This document shows positions 62,966 to 64,000 of a stretch of 64,000 bases of DNA, in pieces. The notes under the pieces are model-generated. The model had not been told where the DNA came from, made no database searches, and saw only the letters and a program-made list of their open reading frames with translations. The position numbers were made by a program, and so were the translations under genes. How positions within the stretch are numbered: the stretch's first letter is position 1; the number at the start of each line of letters is the position of its first letter. The stretch is from Acinetobacter seifertii (GTDB lineage: Bacteria > Pseudomonadota > Gammaproteobacteria > Pseudomonadales > Moraxellaceae), in assembly GCF_000368065.1 (NCBI RefSeq), contig NZ_KB851200.1, positions 697,827 to 761,826 on the forward strand. Direction: 5' to 3'.

Positions 62966-63670
62966 ATGCTGCTGGAAAAAATTTTGCAATCACAAGGGTT
63001 CGGTTCACGTAAATATTGCCAGCAGTTAATAAAAAATGGTTCTGTAAGTATTGATGGAGAGGTTGCGAGTGATCTTAAAAAGCAATTCTCTCCTGAAAAT
63101 TTTGAATTTTCTGTTTTTGGTCAAAATTATCTGTATCGAGAAAAAATTTATATTGCTCTGAAAAAGCCGGAAGGTTTCGAGTGTTCGCACAATCCTCAGC
63201 ATCATCAAAGCGTTTTTAGCTTATTGCCTGAAACTATTATTCAACGTGGTGTGCAAGCCATTGGTCGTTTAGATCAAGATACAACTGGCTTATTGTTACT
63301 TACTGATGATGGTAAATATCTTCAAGCTTTAACGCATCCTCGTAAACATGTTCCAAAGGTTTACCATGTGACGACTTATGACCCAGTCACACCTGAACAA
63401 ATTGAAATGCTTACTCAAGGCGTTAATTTACACCAAGAAAAAGGGATATTTGCTGCTACAGATGTAGCACTACTTGGAACTCATCAGTTAACGATGACCA
63501 TTCATCAAGGTGTATATCATCAAGTCAAAAGAATGATTGCTGCTGTTGGCAATAAAGTCGAAATACTGCATCGATATCAAATAGGCCAACTGGTCTTACC
63601 TGAAATTGAGGAAGGGGATTGGGTGTATTTGTCTGAGCAGGAAAAACAACTCGCTCAAAATATTATTTAA
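62966..63670 (+). CDS. rsuA: 16S rRNA pseudouridine synthase RsuA
   Basis: Converts U516 of 16S rRNA to pseudouridine in the family prototype. It has 234 residues. The N-terminal S4 RNA-binding domain (about 1-60) starts LEKILQSQGFGSRKYCQQLI. The catalytic motif is AIGRLDQDTTGLLLLTDDG with the essential Asp, and the KHVPKVYHV and HQVKRMIAAVGNKVEILHR segments are typical of the RsuA/RluB group. Assignment to RsuA rather than RluE/RluF is by overall look and size. Confidence 0.9.
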   Translation: MLLEKILQSQGFGSRKYCQQLIKNGSVSIDGEVASDLKKQFSPENFEFSVFGQNYLYREKIYIALKKPEGFECSHNPQHHQSVFSLLPETIIQRGVQAIGRLDQDTTGLLLLTDDGKYLQALTHPRKHVPKVYHVTTYDPVTPEQIEMLTQGVNLHQEKGIFAATDVALLGTHQLTMTIHQGVYHQVKRMIAAVGNKVEILHRYQIGQLVLPEIEEGDWVYLSEQEKQLAQNII

Positions 63671-64000
63671 GAAAACAATGAAATGTCTGAAATTCACTGT
63701 CTTTAATGAAGCCCATTTTTTCATAGAGGCGGTGAGATTCATGATTGTTCGTTTGAGTCTCTAGGCTAATACGTAAAGCATTTTCTTGTTTTGCAAATAA
63801 AATCGCTGTATCAATAAGCTGTTTTGCTGAACCCTGACGACGGAACATTGGAGTGACATATACGTCATCTAAGATGTAATAAGTTGAACAAGCAACTGAA
63901 GAAAAACCTAAATAGAGAAGGACAAAACCAGTGATTTTTTCATCTTTAATATGAATAAAAAATACGCTTTCTTTATTTTCAAAACGTTGTTTTAAAAAAT
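63663..64000 (-). CDS. GNAT-family acetyltransferase (partial)
   Basis: The C-terminal 112 residues of a GCN5-related N-acetyltransferase; the start lies beyond the window. The frame is open to the edge at 64000. It shows strand 4 with YYILDDVYVTP, the acetyl-CoA pyrophosphate loop RRQGSAKQLI, and the closing ETQTNNHESHRLYEKMGF that is typical of the fold. The acceptor substrate is unknown. It overlaps the rsuA end by eight bases on the opposite strand. Confidence 0.88.
   Translation of the reverse strand, partial: FLKQRFENKESVFFIHIKDEKITGFVLLYLGFSSVACSTYYILDDVYVTPMFRRQGSAKQLIDTAILFAKQENALRISLETQTNNHESHRLYEKMGFIKDSEFQTFHCFLK

Overview
The window reads as chromosomal DNA of an Acinetobacter, most likely the A. 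baumannii group. The DNA is AT-rich and the gene set fits that lineage closely: a cyoABCD oxidase operon, ppsA and ppsR back to back, a pgaABCD poly-N-acetylglucosamine operon, a 150-residue UPF0756 membrane protein and large tamA/tamB genes. Species is an inference from protein similarity, not from a marker gene. No rRNA, tRNA, prophage or CRISPR array was seen.

Layout. 1-7.4 kb (minus strand): cytochrome bo3 oxidase genes cyoDCBA (cyoD cut by the window edge), a GYF/RDD membrane protein and PEP synthase ppsA. 7.6-14.8 kb (plus): the ppsA regulator ppsR, then pgaABCD, with overlapping stop/start codons and a CRP-like site at its promoter. 14.8-17.9 kb (minus): a shrunken flavin-monooxygenase-like protein, a YhbW-type luciferase-like oxidoreductase and two closely related glycine-zipper proteins. 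18.2-28.9 kb: prfA-prmC, an AraC-type regulator divergent from an acyl-CoA dehydrogenase/SDR pair plus an acyl-CoA synthetase, a flavin reductase, moeB/thiF, an ABC1 kinase, folB and an overlapping folK-like gene. 28.9-37.7 kb: kdpABCDE, with kdpE broken by an IS1-family element. 37.8-40.5 kb: a PuuA-like glutamine synthetase gene broken by an IS3-family element. 40.9-51 kb: a DUF2799-like lipoprotein, coq7, an MFS carrier, tamA and tamB. 51.2-64 kb: a second, different IS3-family element directly upstream of a periplasmic lactonase-like gene, then acnB with a structured leader, a voltage-gated K+ channel, an MFS exporter, small lipoproteins, metR with a MetR-box upstream, UPF0756, rsuA and the end of a GNAT gene.

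The clearest strain-level events are the three IS insertions within 16 kb, each with matching terminal repeats and target duplications, so both interrupted reading frames can be rebuilt exactly. Loss of KdpE should disconnect the KdpFABC-type K+ pump from its sensor kinase KdpD, although kdpABCD are otherwise intact. The window also holds several untested regulatory structures: direct repeats one helical turn apart before kdpA, a nested hairpin with a T-run just before the acnB start, and a 59-base hairpin before cyoA. I found no wholly new multi-gene system. The best candidates for undescribed biology are degenerate paralogues (the monooxygenase remnant and the FolK-like protein) and the leader structures.
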